Of a stretch of 64,000 nucleotides of DNA, positions 23,362 to 33,200 are shown in pieces (within the stretch, counting starts at the first letter, position 1; every line of letters starts with the position of its first letter). The stretch comes from Candidatus Fermentithermobacillaceae bacterium. Its GTDB lineage: Bacteria; Bacillota; Sulfobacillia; Fermentithermobacillales; DUSS01. The notes under the pieces are model-generated. The model had not been told where the DNA came from. It did not search any database and saw only the letters and a program-made list of their open reading frames with translations. Location: the NCBI GenBank assembly GCA_014896535.1, contig JADBKE010000019.1:62001-126000 (forward strand). Direction: 5' to 3'. The translations under genes and the position numbers were made by a program.

Positions 23362-23711
23362 GTGAGACAGGGTATGACCGAGTGTACCTCGCCTGCGGCG
23401 CCACCGACCTCAGGAAGTCCATCGACGGTCTGGCCGCGCTGGTGAAGGAGAGTTTTCACCTCGACCCTTTCTCCAGGAGCCTCTTCGTCTTCTGCAACAG
23501 GCAGAAGAACAAGCTCAAGATTCTGAAGTGGGAGCACAACGGGTTCTGGTTGTACTACCGCCGCCTCGAGCGTGGCAAGTTCCGGTGGCCGGAGAAGAAC
23601 GAGGGAGACACCATGGCTGTCGACTACCGGCAATTGCGCTGGCTTCTGGATGGTCTTGAGCTCAGGCAGCCGAACGCGCACCCTGAGGTGAAAGCGAGGA
23701 CGATCGTGTAG
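23355..23711 (+). CDS. tnpB: IS66 accessory protein TnpB (Orf2)
   Basis: A 118-aa protein with YLACGATDLRKSIDGLAALV, LFVFCNRQKNKLKILKWEHN and GFWLYYRRLERGKFRWP, the signature of the IS66 Orf2 family required for transposition in these elements. This TnpB is unrelated to the RNA-guided TnpB of IS605. It looks intact. Confidence 0.93.
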   Translation: MLSETGYDRVYLACGATDLRKSIDGLAALVKESFHLDPFSRSLFVFCNRQKNKLKILKWEHNGFWLYYRRLERGKFRWPEKNEGDTMAVDYRQLRWLLDGLELRQPNAHPEVKARTIV

Positions 23712-23787
23712 GGAAAAGAGAAGAAATCCTTTGATTTTGAGTCTGGTTCTAGAGGATTTGGGATATAGTGTGCCGAACCATTAATGC

Positions 23788-25419
23788 ATGAACACAACGG
23801 ACATCACAGCGCTGAACGTTGAACAACTAAGGCAGTACTGTATCGACTTAGAGCGCCAAAGTTCCATCCTCGAGCAGCGGTGCACTCTTCTTGAGCAGAG
23901 AAACGCTCACCTTGAGAAGTTGAACGCCGAACTGACGGCCAAGGTCAACTGGTTCATGGAGCAATTCAAGCTGGCAAAACACCGCCAGTTTGGGGCCTCC
24001 AGCGAGCGCACCGTCCCCGGACAGAAACAGCTGTCCTTCTTCAACGAGGCGGAAAAGGAAGCCAGCTCTGAACCCGTTGAGCCTGAAGTCGAGACCATCA
24101 CTTATACCCGGAAGAAACGAAAGGGACATCGCGAAGCTCTGCTCAAGGACCTGCCGGTGGAGACGATCGAATACCGGCTGCCTCCGGAAGAGCAGGTGTG
24201 CCCCAACTGCGGTGGCCGGCTGCACGAGATGAGCACCGAGGTCCGCCAGGAACTGAAGGTCATCCCGGCGCAGGTCAAACTGGTCAAGCACGTGCGGTAC
24301 GTTTACTCCTGCCGCAGGTGTGAGCGGGAGGGGACGAGCACCCCGGTGATAACAGCGCCGGCACCGTCACCGGTGATCCCTGGAAGCCTGGCTTCTCCTT
24401 CCGCAGTTGCGTACATCATGAACGAAAAGTACGTGAACGGCCTGCCCCTCTACCGTCAGGAGCAGCAGTGGTCGCGGCTGGGAGTCGAACTTTCCAGACA
24501 GACCATGGCTAACTGGGTGGTGTACGCGGCGGAGAGGTGGCTGGAACCCCTCTACGAAAGACTGCACCAGGAACTCCTGAAGCACGACATTCTGCATTCG
24601 GACGAGACCACGGTGCAGGTGTTGCACGAAGACGGTCGTCCGGCCGAGACCCAGTCTTACATGTGGTGCTACCGTACCGGAAGACATGGTCTGCCCATCG
24701 TGCTCTTCGACTACAAGACCACCCGTGCGGGAAAACACCCGAAGAAGTTCCTTTCGGGGTTCAAGGGTTATCTGCACACGGACGGCTATTCTGGTTACGA
24801 CTAGTTGCCTGATGTCATCCTTGTGGGATGCTGGGCTCACGCGCGACGGAAGTTCGATGAGGCACTGAAGGTACTGCCTCCGGACAAGCGCGCTTCGCCC
24901 ACGGTCGCGCTTGAGGGGCTGAGTTTCTGCAACAGGCTCTTCGAGATAGAGCGAGAGTTGGCAGAAGCGACTCCGGAGGAAAGATACAGGGCCCGGCTCG
25001 AGAGGAGCGTTCCTGTGCTCAACGAGTTTTGGGAATGGCTTGAGAAGCAGTCCTCCCAAGTCCTTCCTCAGAGCGTGTTGGGGCAGGCCATAAGGTACTG
25101 CCGGAGCCAGCGGGACAAACTTCAGAACTTCCTTCGTGACGGAAGGCTTGAGATCGACAACAACCGCTGCGAGCGTTCGATCAAGCCTTTCGTGATAGGC
25201 CGGAAGGGGTGGCTGTTCTGCAACACTCCTAAGGGAGCCAGGGCCAGCGCGGTCATCTACAGCATCGTGGAGACGGCCAAGGAGAACGGGCTCATACCGT
25301 TCGAGTATCTCCGCTATCTTTTCGAGAGGCTTCCGAATCTCGGGGACGGCGACCTCGACGAGCTGCTTCCGTGGTCACCTTCTCTGCCTGACACCTGCCG
25401 TGCCCGCAAGGACGGCTAG
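23788..25419 (+). pseudogene. tnpC: IS66 transposase TnpC interrupted by an amber codon
   Basis: One continuous frame of about 543 codons with a single TAG at 24802-24804. The N-terminal coiled coil, the zinc-binding CPNCGG...CRRCER region, and the DDE domain ([40 protein letters not shown]) are all present. The stop lies right after the second catalytic Asp motif, where homologues continue GYxxYxxLPGV. CAG to TAG is the simplest explanation. Without suppression the element makes no full transposase. Confidence 0.85.
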
Positions 25420-25428
25420 CAACCCCAC

Positions 25429-25510
25429 AAGCGTCAAATAGCCCCCACCCGAGCAAACCAATCAGGTCCCTCGATATCGTCCCCTACAAGGTGGGGGCTA
25501 TTTGACGCTT
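25429..25510. repeat. perfect 21-bp inverted repeat of IS66 ends
   Basis: 25429-25449 and 25490-25510 are exact reverse complements around a 40-nt core. The outer arm is the right end of the IS66; the inner arm is a copy in the orientation of the left end. The pair looks like a minimal IS66-derived element (MITE-like) or the result of an end duplication, and would form a long hairpin in RNA or single-stranded DNA. Confidence 0.9.
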
Positions 25511-25539
25511 ACGGAGCTGAACTGTTGACCCCGGCAGAG

Positions 25540-25800
25540 TGACGGTGTGAAGTTGATGCGCGAAAGAGGGCCGAATCTGAGGGTTATAGGGTTCAGAGAG
25601 CGATAGTGAGCGTCTTTGGTGAGATGAAGTTGCGGAGGAGGTTGGAAGGCAGCGGAGGTTCTGAGGGAGATTACGCCGGACATAAGTGCGATGGCGGCCT
25701 GGAACATCGTAAAAGAAGCAGGAGAGCAGGCGAAGGCGGAAGGAGAGCGGTTGCGGGAGCCGAAACGTATCCCGCTGCCGGTTCGTCCGGCGAGGGCGGG
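25540..25800 (+). pseudogene. remnant resembling an ISLre2 (UPF0236) transposase
   Basis: In shifting frames one reads LMRERGPNLRVIGFRERAIV, SVFGEMKLRRRLEGSG and, after a gap, AAWNIVKEAGEQAKAEGERL. This recalls the N-terminal part of ISLre2/UPF0236 transposases (RxRxIxTxFGEVxxxRR). The assignment is from memory of the family pattern only. It fills the space between the IS66 and the RiPP locus. Confidence 0.4.
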
Positions 25801-25846
25801 ATTCCATATGCACTGTTGCCTTCTAGATAAATCAACGGAAAGCCGC

Positions 25847-26119
25847 TCAGAGAACTCCAGCTTGCCTCCGAACGGCTCTGCAAATCTTGTTGATTGTGGA
25901 AAAACCGTAGTCAACTAAATCGCTCTCCTGGAAACGTACGTCAAACCTCCGTTCAAGTTCAAAGAATAAGTAGGCCAAGTCAACTCCAGATAAACGGAAG
26001 AAACTCCCAGTCAATGGTTTGTCCCAATGTTCAGAGTCGAGTTTGTTATCCGGGACCAGGAGTCTTTCTCGAAGAACCCACACCACCTGCTCTTCTATTG
26101 CACCGTCGTGCACGCTCAT
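25847..26119 (-). CDS. RiPP-locus acyl-carrier-related protein
   Basis: A 90-aa protein with the four-helix ACP fold pattern: GVDLAYLFFELERRFDVRF (helix II), then DYGFSTINKICRAVRRQ. The phosphopantetheine attachment motif DSL is not present; the aligned position reads SGV, so the Ser is probably missing. It resembles the peptide-maturation-system ACP-related family (TIGR04069, from memory) of CLI_3235-type loci. ATG 26119 has AAGGAGGG upstream. It is the last gene of the presumed operon, 114 bp after the protease; its task there is unknown. Confidence 0.75.
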   Translation of the reverse strand: MSVHDGAIEEQVVWVLRERLLVPDNKLDSEHWDKPLTGSFFRLSGVDLAYLFFELERRFDVRFQESDLVDYGFSTINKICRAVRRQAGVL

Positions 26120-26233
26120 ACCGATTGCCCTCCTTTTCTGTTTACGGTGTCCCTTCCGGACGCGAGCCGTGCTTCTCTTCGGCTCTACCGGTAGGCACAG
26201 TAACAGAGCACGGCAAAGACAGACGTTCTTGCT

Positions 26234-27670
26234 TCATGAAAAGTGACGACAGATCTTCTGATACAGTTCGTCGATATCGCTTTCCCCAAAGTTCACCGGC
26301 AGTAAGCATTGGTTAGGCGAGAGCGAGCGGGACTGGTCCCATGGGCTATCGGCGATGAGTACCTCGTACACATCCTCGCTTAAGGGAGGTCGGTACTCCG
26401 GTGACGAAAGGCAGCAAAGGATCACGTCTGGGTCGTATCGCTGTGCCGCATCTGCGACGCCGACCGCTGGCGCCGCAGTTTGCGGGATATACAAAAGCCC
26501 GTACAGGTAGGAATAGGGATGGTTAGATACGCAGGCACATTGATAGTCGTCTTTAACAAAGCGATCACGCAGCCTGCACGTCATATCGACGGCTTCTGGG
26601 CCTGCACCGAGAATATAAACAACCGGACATGCGGGGGGTGACGAGTTCCCATTTGGTGATTCAGCGGCGCCGCAGAGCGCGTCTTCGCTCCAGATCAACC
26701 GGTCTCGCGCAGAAGATTCAAAGTGAGGGGGCAAAAGGCCGCCGTATAAGAGATTTGCAAATGGGGTTGTCCGTTCAAAGAAAAGCCCGAGCGCGTGTGA
26801 GGCATCAAAAGGAGCCCGCGGCGGAAGCAATACGAGGTCATGCTCCCACGGGCCACTGTCCGCCCAGCTTTTCATGGAAGTATGTTCGCGCAGGCAGTTA
26901 AAGAAGAAATGGTGTTTTAAAAGGGGGTAACCACTCAGATTCACCACCACGGCATCCTCGATGAAATCCGGTCTAAGGAAACGGAGTGTCCTGGTGTCCT
27001 TCGTCATTTCCTCGTACAGCCTAGGCATTGACATGGAAAACGGAGCGCGTGGGGACAGGAGGTTGCAGAGCGCCGCCGTAACAGTTGGTGCGGCATAACT
27101 ATTGGTAACCTGCGTGACGAAGGCGCGACCAAGAGGGCTTTCTAGCACGTGTCGAGACGAAGCAGCGAACGCAGCGCCTCCAAAGGATTGCTTTGCGATA
27201 TACGAGGAACCGGTGAGACTAGGGTCAGCAGCCACGCCGAAGACGCCGCCCAGGCACGCAGGCATCGAATAGGGGGTCGCGTTGCTGCAGGCAGCTACAA
27301 CGATCTGCCCCTGCCGAAGCATACGCGCGATTACGGGTCGAATCTTCGGGTAGTCGTTTAAGAGGCTAGAACCGGCGCTCACGTGCACCAGGGGGATTCT
27401 TTGAGCCAGACACCACGAGAAAGCCGATACAAGCTCGTCGCAGGAGGTCCGCAGTTTCTTGGAATGAAAAACCCGCAGACTGGAGAATTCGGCTTGCGGC
27501 GCGTACTTGGCTATGATCCGCGCACAGGTCGTTCCATGATTGGTGAGAATCTGCTCTTCGGGCGAACGCTCACGAACCTGCCCGTTTTTGCAGACAACCA
27601 GATCGTGTAAGATCCTACTCTTCGGGAGAAGCGACCCATCGATCCCGTCATCTATCACTGCTATCTGCAT
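26234..27670 (-). CDS. subtilisin-like (S8) protease of the RiPP locus
   Basis: A 478-aa protein. The N-terminal 200-odd residues are an S8 peptidase: Asp in IAVIDDGID (residue 7), His in ILTNHGTTCARI (about residue 45) and the Ser in VTNSYAAPTVTAAL (about residue 215), where most subtilases have GTSMAAP. No signal peptide or prodomain precedes it, so it probably acts in the cytoplasm, for instance to remove a leader or follower from the modified precursor (inference). About 190 C-terminal residues, with VVYILGAGPEAVDMTCRL, form an unassigned Rossmann-like domain. It starts 2 bp after the exporter gene behind AGGAGG. Confidence 0.85.
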   Translation of the reverse strand: MQIAVIDDGIDGSLLPKSRILHDLVVCKNGQVRERSPEEQILTNHGTTCARIIAKYAPQAEFSSLRVFHSKKLRTSCDELVSAFSWCLAQRIPLVHVSAGSSLLNDYPKIRPVIARMLRQGQIVVAACSNATPYSMPACLGGVFGVAADPSLTGSSYIAKQSFGGAAFAASSRHVLESPLGRAFVTQVTNSYAAPTVTAALCNLLSPRAPFSMSMPRLYEEMTKDTRTLRFLRPDFIEDAVVVNLSGYPLLKHHFFFNCLREHTSMKSWADSGPWEHDLVLLPPRAPFDASHALGLFFERTTPFANLLYGGLLPPHFESSARDRLIWSEDALCGAAESPNGNSSPPACPVVYILGAGPEAVDMTCRLRDRFVKDDYQCACVSNHPYSYLYGLLYIPQTAAPAVGVADAAQRYDPDVILCCLSSPEYRPPLSEDVYEVLIADSPWDQSRSLSPNQCLLPVNFGESDIDELYQKICRHFS

Positions 27671-27672
27671 TG

Positions 27673-29514
27673 CTATGCCTCCTGGTGTTCTTTGATTTGA
27701 AACTTCTCCCGCTCATATTCGAAGAGCTCGGCATACTGTCGCCTGTTCTTTAGAAGCTCTTCGTGCGTACCGTCTTCTACCAACCTGCCTTTCTCGAGCA
27801 CGAGTATGCGGTCGGCGAGGAAGACATTGGAAAGCCGCTGTGATGTGAAGATGGCCATCTTCCCCTGTGCAAGGGTAGCAATGGACTCGAGAATGCGCCG
27901 TTCCGCAGTAGGATCCAGGTTGGATGAGGGCTCATCCAGGATCAGTGCGGTATGACGCCGGAAAAACGCACGGGCAATGGCCAGCTTCTGGTGCTGCCCG
28001 GCTGACAACTCGATCCCGTCGGTCTCGAACAACCGGGTTAGACTGGTGTCCAACCCTTTGGACGCCTTTTCGAGTATGTCCTCGCAACAACCATACCTGA
28101 GAGCAGCTGTGGCGGCACTGTCGACGTCGTCTGGACGGCCCCCGTCGGAGATCGTGAGGTTTTCTCGCAGCGTAAGATAGTAGTTGCGCGCCTCCTGAAA
28201 GTACACGCTGAAATTGGCTCGCAAAGCGCACAACCGGTACTTCTTTATGTCGACGCCGTTGATCCTTATGGTTCCCTGGTCAGGATCGTACATCCGCAAA
28301 AGCAGTTTAATCAGCGTTGACTTCCCTGAGCCGTTCAGCCCGACGATCGCAACTTTCTCCCCCCGCCGCAAGACAAAGCTGATATCGTCCAGCGCCCGCA
28401 CCTTCGTCCCAGGGTATGTGAAGCAAACATGGTCAAATTCAATGGTATCTACCCTCGAAAGGGGAAGATCTCCGTCATCGGAAACGCGGTTTTGAAACTT
28501 GTCCAGGCTTCGGAGATTGGCGATGCGCAACCGGTTGTCGTAGACTTGCATGGCGGACAGAGACAGTCTGGACATGGCTCCCAGGGTTTGACCTACTAGG
28601 CCCGAGTACAGCGCATAGTCGCCCACAGTGGCGCCTCCGTGCAGGATTCCGAATGCAACGTCGACGACGATGGCCGTGGCGGCGATCTCCGGCAGACAGT
28701 CGGTCAGAAGAGTCATCACGGTGCGTTTCCGTGCGAGGTTCCGCTGCCGGGCGAAAAGCTCGTCCCACAGCCGCCAATAGCGCGTCTTCAGGAATGTTCC
28801 CGCGTCGAAGAGCCGCATGTCCTGTGCGAAGTTTCTGTCCAGGGCCACAGCTTGATAATAGCTCTTTTTCCGTTCGCCTTTAATCTGCTCAAGACTCAAA
28901 TTGTATAGCGACTCTGTATACTTGGCCGTCGCGACCAAGGACGGGATTGCGGCCGCGATAAGCGTCACGCCGTACAACAGATTTGCCCGGCACATGACCC
29001 AAAAGGCTCCTAAAAAAGAAAAGACGCCGCTGACGCAGGACAAAGCGTTCCACAGCACCTGGACAACAGCTGAGGAGTCTCGGGTGGCCGACACAAGTTT
29101 ATCGTGATAGTCTGCGTTGTCGAAATACTCAAGGTCAGCAGACAAGGCGCGATCCATAACCATTATGGAGATCTTGCCGTTCAGGATCTGATCATGCATG
29201 GACCGGGCGTACTGAGCCACCCTCTGCCCGGCGGTCCTTGCGAGAGAGATAGCCAGAATAGCTCCAAGCAGCCAGAGAAGGGTCCGGTAGGGATCGGGAA
29301 CCACCCACGTGCCCGCCAGGAGGTCGACGAGATACTTACCGGCGAAAGATGCGAGGATCCCTAATAAAGGCGTCACAATCTGAACGCCGATCCTGACCGC
29401 GGTGTAATACCAGGAGGCTGTCCAGGATAACCGCAAGCAGTATGCCAGCGTTCCGATGAAGCTCGAAACACCCTTTAAGCCGGCGCTCGTGAGATCAGGC
29501 TTTCCGGACTTCAT
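27673..29514 (-). CDS. ABC exporter with fused membrane and ATPase domains
   Basis: A 613-aa half-transporter. Six membrane helices occupy about residues 20-320, and the ATPase follows: Walker A VGLNGSGKSTLIKLL, Q-loop YFQEARNYY, signature ELSAGQHQKLAIARAFF, Walker B ALILDEPSSNLD. There is no C39 peptidase domain, so leader removal must be done by another enzyme, probably the adjacent S8 protease. The likely role is export of the mature peptide. ATG 29514 overlaps the upstream ATPase gene by 4 bp (ATGA). Confidence 0.88.
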   Translation of the reverse strand: MKSGKPDLTSAGLKGVSSFIGTLAYCLRLSWTASWYYTAVRIGVQIVTPLLGILASFAGKYLVDLLAGTWVVPDPYRTLLWLLGAILAISLARTAGQRVAQYARSMHDQILNGKISIMVMDRALSADLEYFDNADYHDKLVSATRDSSAVVQVLWNALSCVSGVFSFLGAFWVMCRANLLYGVTLIAAAIPSLVATAKYTESLYNLSLEQIKGERKKSYYQAVALDRNFAQDMRLFDAGTFLKTRYWRLWDELFARQRNLARKRTVMTLLTDCLPEIAATAIVVDVAFGILHGGATVGDYALYSGLVGQTLGAMSRLSLSAMQVYDNRLRIANLRSLDKFQNRVSDDGDLPLSRVDTIEFDHVCFTYPGTKVRALDDISFVLRRGEKVAIVGLNGSGKSTLIKLLLRMYDPDQGTIRINGVDIKKYRLCALRANFSVYFQEARNYYLTLRENLTISDGGRPDDVDSAATAALRYGCCEDILEKASKGLDTSLTRLFETDGIELSAGQHQKLAIARAFFRRHTALILDEPSSNLDPTAERRILESIATLAQGKMAIFTSQRLSNVFLADRILVLEKGRLVEDGTHEELLKNRRQYAELFEYEREKFQIKEHQEA

Positions 29515-30182
29515 GCCGTCTCAACCTCACGGAGTGTGCCATCGGTCATGCGCCAGACCTTGTCGGCGGCGTCCGCTATCGCAAGGTTATGGGTGACTAC
29601 CACGACGCAGTACCCCTCTTCGTGGGCCAGCCGGCTCAAAATCTCGATCACCCGCTGGCCGTTGGCGACGTCCAGATTCCCCGTGGGCTCGTCAGCCAGG
29701 AGCACCCGCGCCCCGCTGGCCAGCGCCCTGGCTATGGCCACCCGCTGCTGCTCGCCTCCGGAGAGGTTGGCCGGGAAGCGCCCATGCTTTTCCTCCTCGA
29801 TGCCCACGGCTGCCAGGAGCTCACGGGCCCGAACCCTGGCGTCCTCCTCCGGCACACCGTTAAGCTCCATCGGAAAGCAGACGTTCTCGAGCACGGTAAG
29901 AAGCGGAAAGAGGTGAAACGCCTGGAATATCATGGACACCTTCTCCCGGCGGTAACGGTCCAGGTCCATGGTAGCGAGGTCTTCCCCGTCAAATAGGACC
30001 CTGCCTGCCGAAGGCTTGTCCAGCCCCGCCATGAGCGAAAGAAGCGTCGTCTTGCCGCTGCCCGAAGGGCCGACCACGGCGTACACCTGACCACCCCGAA
30101 AGGAGCATGTCACGTCGTTAACAGCGAGCCGGTCCGCGTTCTTGTAACGATAGCTGACGTTCTCAAGTCTCAACTCAGGCAT
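29511..30182 (-). CDS. MacB/LolD-type ABC ATPase
   Basis: ATP-binding subunit working with FtsX-like permeases. Seen are Walker A VGPSGSGKTTLLSLMAGLDK, Q-loop FQAFHLFPLLTVLENV, signature LSGGEQQRVAIARALA and Walker B VLLADEPTGNLD. ATG 30182 (GGGAGGG 9 nt upstream) is preferred to the frame start at 30218 and gives 223 aa. It follows the permease gene by 59 bp, and both would form an ABC complex, perhaps for immunity or export. Confidence 0.9.
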   Translation of the reverse strand: MPELRLENVSYRYKNADRLAVNDVTCSFRGGQVYAVVGPSGSGKTTLLSLMAGLDKPSAGRVLFDGEDLATMDLDRYRREKVSMIFQAFHLFPLLTVLENVCFPMELNGVPEEDARVRARELLAAVGIEEEKHGRFPANLSGGEQQRVAIARALASGARVLLADEPTGNLDVANGQRVIEILSRLAHEEGYCVVVVTHNLAIADAADKVWRMTDGTLREVETA

Positions 30183-30241
30183 TCTCGCATACCCTCCCGG
30201 CAGAATCGATTCCTCCAAGCATACGAACGTCGTATGACCTG

Positions 30242-33200
30242 TTACTCTTTCACCTGCAAGAGATCAAGCGGAGGCCGGTCGGTGACGGACCTTGCACCCA
30301 ACCATGCCCCGACAAGGCATGAGACCACGTACAGCCCCGCGCATCCGAGAGCCGGAAAGGTGAAGGCGGCAGAAACCTCACCCCGCAACGCGGCAAACGA
30401 GCCCAGGCCCAGGGCCAGGCCCAGAAGGCACAGTAAACCCTGCTCCCCGCAGAGCATGGAACGGGCCAGGCCTTTCGTCACACCCAGCACGCGCATGATG
30501 GCGGCCTCCTTGGCCTTTTGGAACACCATCAGAGCGCCGAGACCCGCTGCTATGAGCGCCGAAGTCGTGATGGTCACCGAACGGAGTATCCTTATCAGCA
30601 CAAGGTTCTTCTCCATCGGTTCCACCACCTGGGTCAGCTGGTTATCCCAGAACAACAGGGCCAAATCCGCGTCGTCGGACTTGCCGGCTTCACCGAAGAC
30701 CGCTCTCATCTGCGCGCGAAACTCCGGCAACTCCCTGTTCTTCTCGGGATCTATGGCGAATCTCGCGACCGAGTAACGCAGAAAGCCTGTCTCGAGGGCT
30801 TTCAGCGCAGACAGGGGAAGCAGGACCGGCGTCTCACCCAACCCGATCGTTCCTGCGTACTGCCCGACCACCCTGCAGTCTATCGAGCTGAATGCACTCT
30901 TGTGTTGGACCCACACGCTATCTCCAAGGCGCAGCCCGATCTTGGACATCATGGCTCTGGGCAAAACAACCGGGAACTTCCCGCCGGCCTGACCAGTCCA
31001 ATCCTTTGAGAAGACACTCTGATCGCAGCCTTCGGCATATTCAACCTTGACGTTCCTTCCCATCTCGCTGAAGAAACATTCCGGGCGGCTGAAACCCAAC
31101 AGCGGCACTTTCGACACCGAACGCTCATAGTCCCTCTCCGGCCCCTCCCCGTTCACAAAGGCACCCACCATCCCCGCGCTTGACTTTGCCACGAGGTAGG
31201 CATCCTTCACAAATCCGGTGTTCAGTACCGCGTCCACTTTTCCGGATGGGATGAAACCTGTCTCCGTGCTCAGCGAGGGATTGACCCGCACGATCTGGAC
31301 CTCAACCTGAGTGGCGCGGTAGAGCTCATCGAGCCTGGCGTTGTTCTGCTCTATGGACCAGTCGAGCCATCCCAGGGCCACGGTGAAGCCCAGGGCCACC
31401 GACACGGTCAGGAAGGACTTAAGGGGCGCCCGGAGGATATGCCTGAGCACGTATTTGGACGACAGGGTGCCACCGGAGGTCCTGCGGGCCCGGACTTCCC
31501 GGGCCGGACGGGCCATCCCGCCCTCCGGCACAACCTGGACGGCGTCAGATGACACCCGGAGCGCTTTGTCGGTGACACCACCTCCTTCCTCCCGTGCCGC
31601 CAGCCTTCTCTTCCGCACCGCCCGCGATTCCGCCCCCTGAAGAAGCTCCAATACAGGGTGCCGCGACATGACCCACGCTCCCGCTGTAGTGAAAGACAGC
31701 AGCACGACAACCACCAGGATGCAAAGAACACCCAGCCAGAGAGGCGACAGGTCAGCCGAAGGTCCCTGACCATTCGGTCCTTGAAGAACTGCCAAAGTCC
31801 CGGCTGCCTTTCCGAGAGCATACCGCCATGAAACAATCCCGCCCGCAGCAACAGCTGTCGTTCCAATCGCGACCATGGACCACACCAACTGCCTGATGGC
31901 TTGGTACTTCGGCACACCCATCGAACGCATGATGGCGAAGTCCCTCCTTCGCTGCCACAGGTACAGGAAGGCTGCCAGCGCCATGGCCACAACCAGCACA
32001 GCTGAGAAGACACGCACGTTTATGGCGAGAGACTGCTTTAGCGGAACGGCGGTCGCCTGGAAGTTGTTCCAGCCGGTTTCGACAAAGCGGACTTCAATGC
32101 CCAGATCCTTGAGCACCTTCTGCGTTTCAGCGAGGAAATCGTCTTCGTGCTCGGGTGAGTCGAGGACGAAACTGTAGTCACCTTCCCAGACTCTTTCCGT
32201 GGAATCGTACCCAGCGGGCATACACGAGTCGGGGATGTACACGTTGATGCTGAATAAGGTGGGCTGGTCCTGTGGGTACGGTGCGAGTCTGCCGTACAGT
32301 CCCACGATCTCGAACCCTTCCGTGTGGGTCTCGTAACCCTGCCACGCGTGACGCTCCTTTGCGGGGTCGATATACGGCCCATAGGGCCCTGCCCGCAGCT
32401 TGAGCGTGATTCTATCCCCTACCGAAAGCCCACGCCGTACCGCAAAATCGTTGTGCACCACGCATACCCGGCGTCCTTCTAGATGATCATTTCTGTCCAG
32501 CCAACGGCCTTTCACAAGATAAAGGTACTTCGAAGCTTCCTGGGTCTCGGGCATGGAGCTCATGTCCTTGGTGCTGGTGACCCGCATCGTGTGCTGGTTT
32601 TCTTCCATGATCGCGAGATCCTCCGCCAACTCCGCCCAGCCCGGGTCCGCAAGATCCACACGGGCCCCCGGTTCCACCTCCTGGAACCAAACGCCACTTT
32701 GGAGGGGTTTGATGGTAAGGAAATCGCCTGCCGACCTGCCTCGCTCATTCACGTAAAACGCCCAGTAGGGACGGTCAAAGCGGGCTCTAACAAGATAGCG
32801 CGTGCCCACTTTTAGCGACCTGTAAGGTGCTTCCATCTCATCCGGATTCCCGGGTACGTACTTCAGCCCAGAGGGGAAAACAGCGGGGTCTCGCACATAC
32901 TTGGGGAAGTATTTGAGATTGATCTCCTTGCCCTCCCGCACATACTCAGGGAAGCCCGCGACTACATCGTCCACCTCAAACCTGAACTGGTATTCCTCGA
33001 TGGTACCCGGTAAGTGGGCCTTCGACAAAAGCTTTCCGTAAAACACCACGTCCCAGGTGAAAAAATCTCTATCCCATCCGTTAGCGTCCAAATCCGAGTT
33101 GTAGATCCCTTGAAGCACCCCCGAACAATGCCTCCGAAGGTCCTCGAAAGCCACGTACTGGCTCTCCGAGACCACTCTAACCCCCTGTTGAACGTCCCAG

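Larger units (their letters stand above)
22943..25512 (+). mobile_element. IS66-family insertion sequence
   Basis: The left end GTAAGCGTCAAACTGCCCCC at 22943 and the right end at 25489-25512 (reverse complement GTAAGCGTCAAATAGCCCCC) form terminal inverted repeats of about 24 bp. Between them are the three IS66 genes in the usual order. The 8 bp on each side do not match, so no target duplication is visible. An extra inward copy of the end lies at 25429-25449. The transposase has an internal amber codon, so the copy may be immobile on its own. Confidence 0.88.

Noticed and set aside
24802..24804. pyrrolysine codon in the IS66 transposase
   Set aside because: TAG ends ordinary genes here (for example spoIIGA and sigG) and there is no sign of pyl genes; IS66 transposases have no pyrrolysine.
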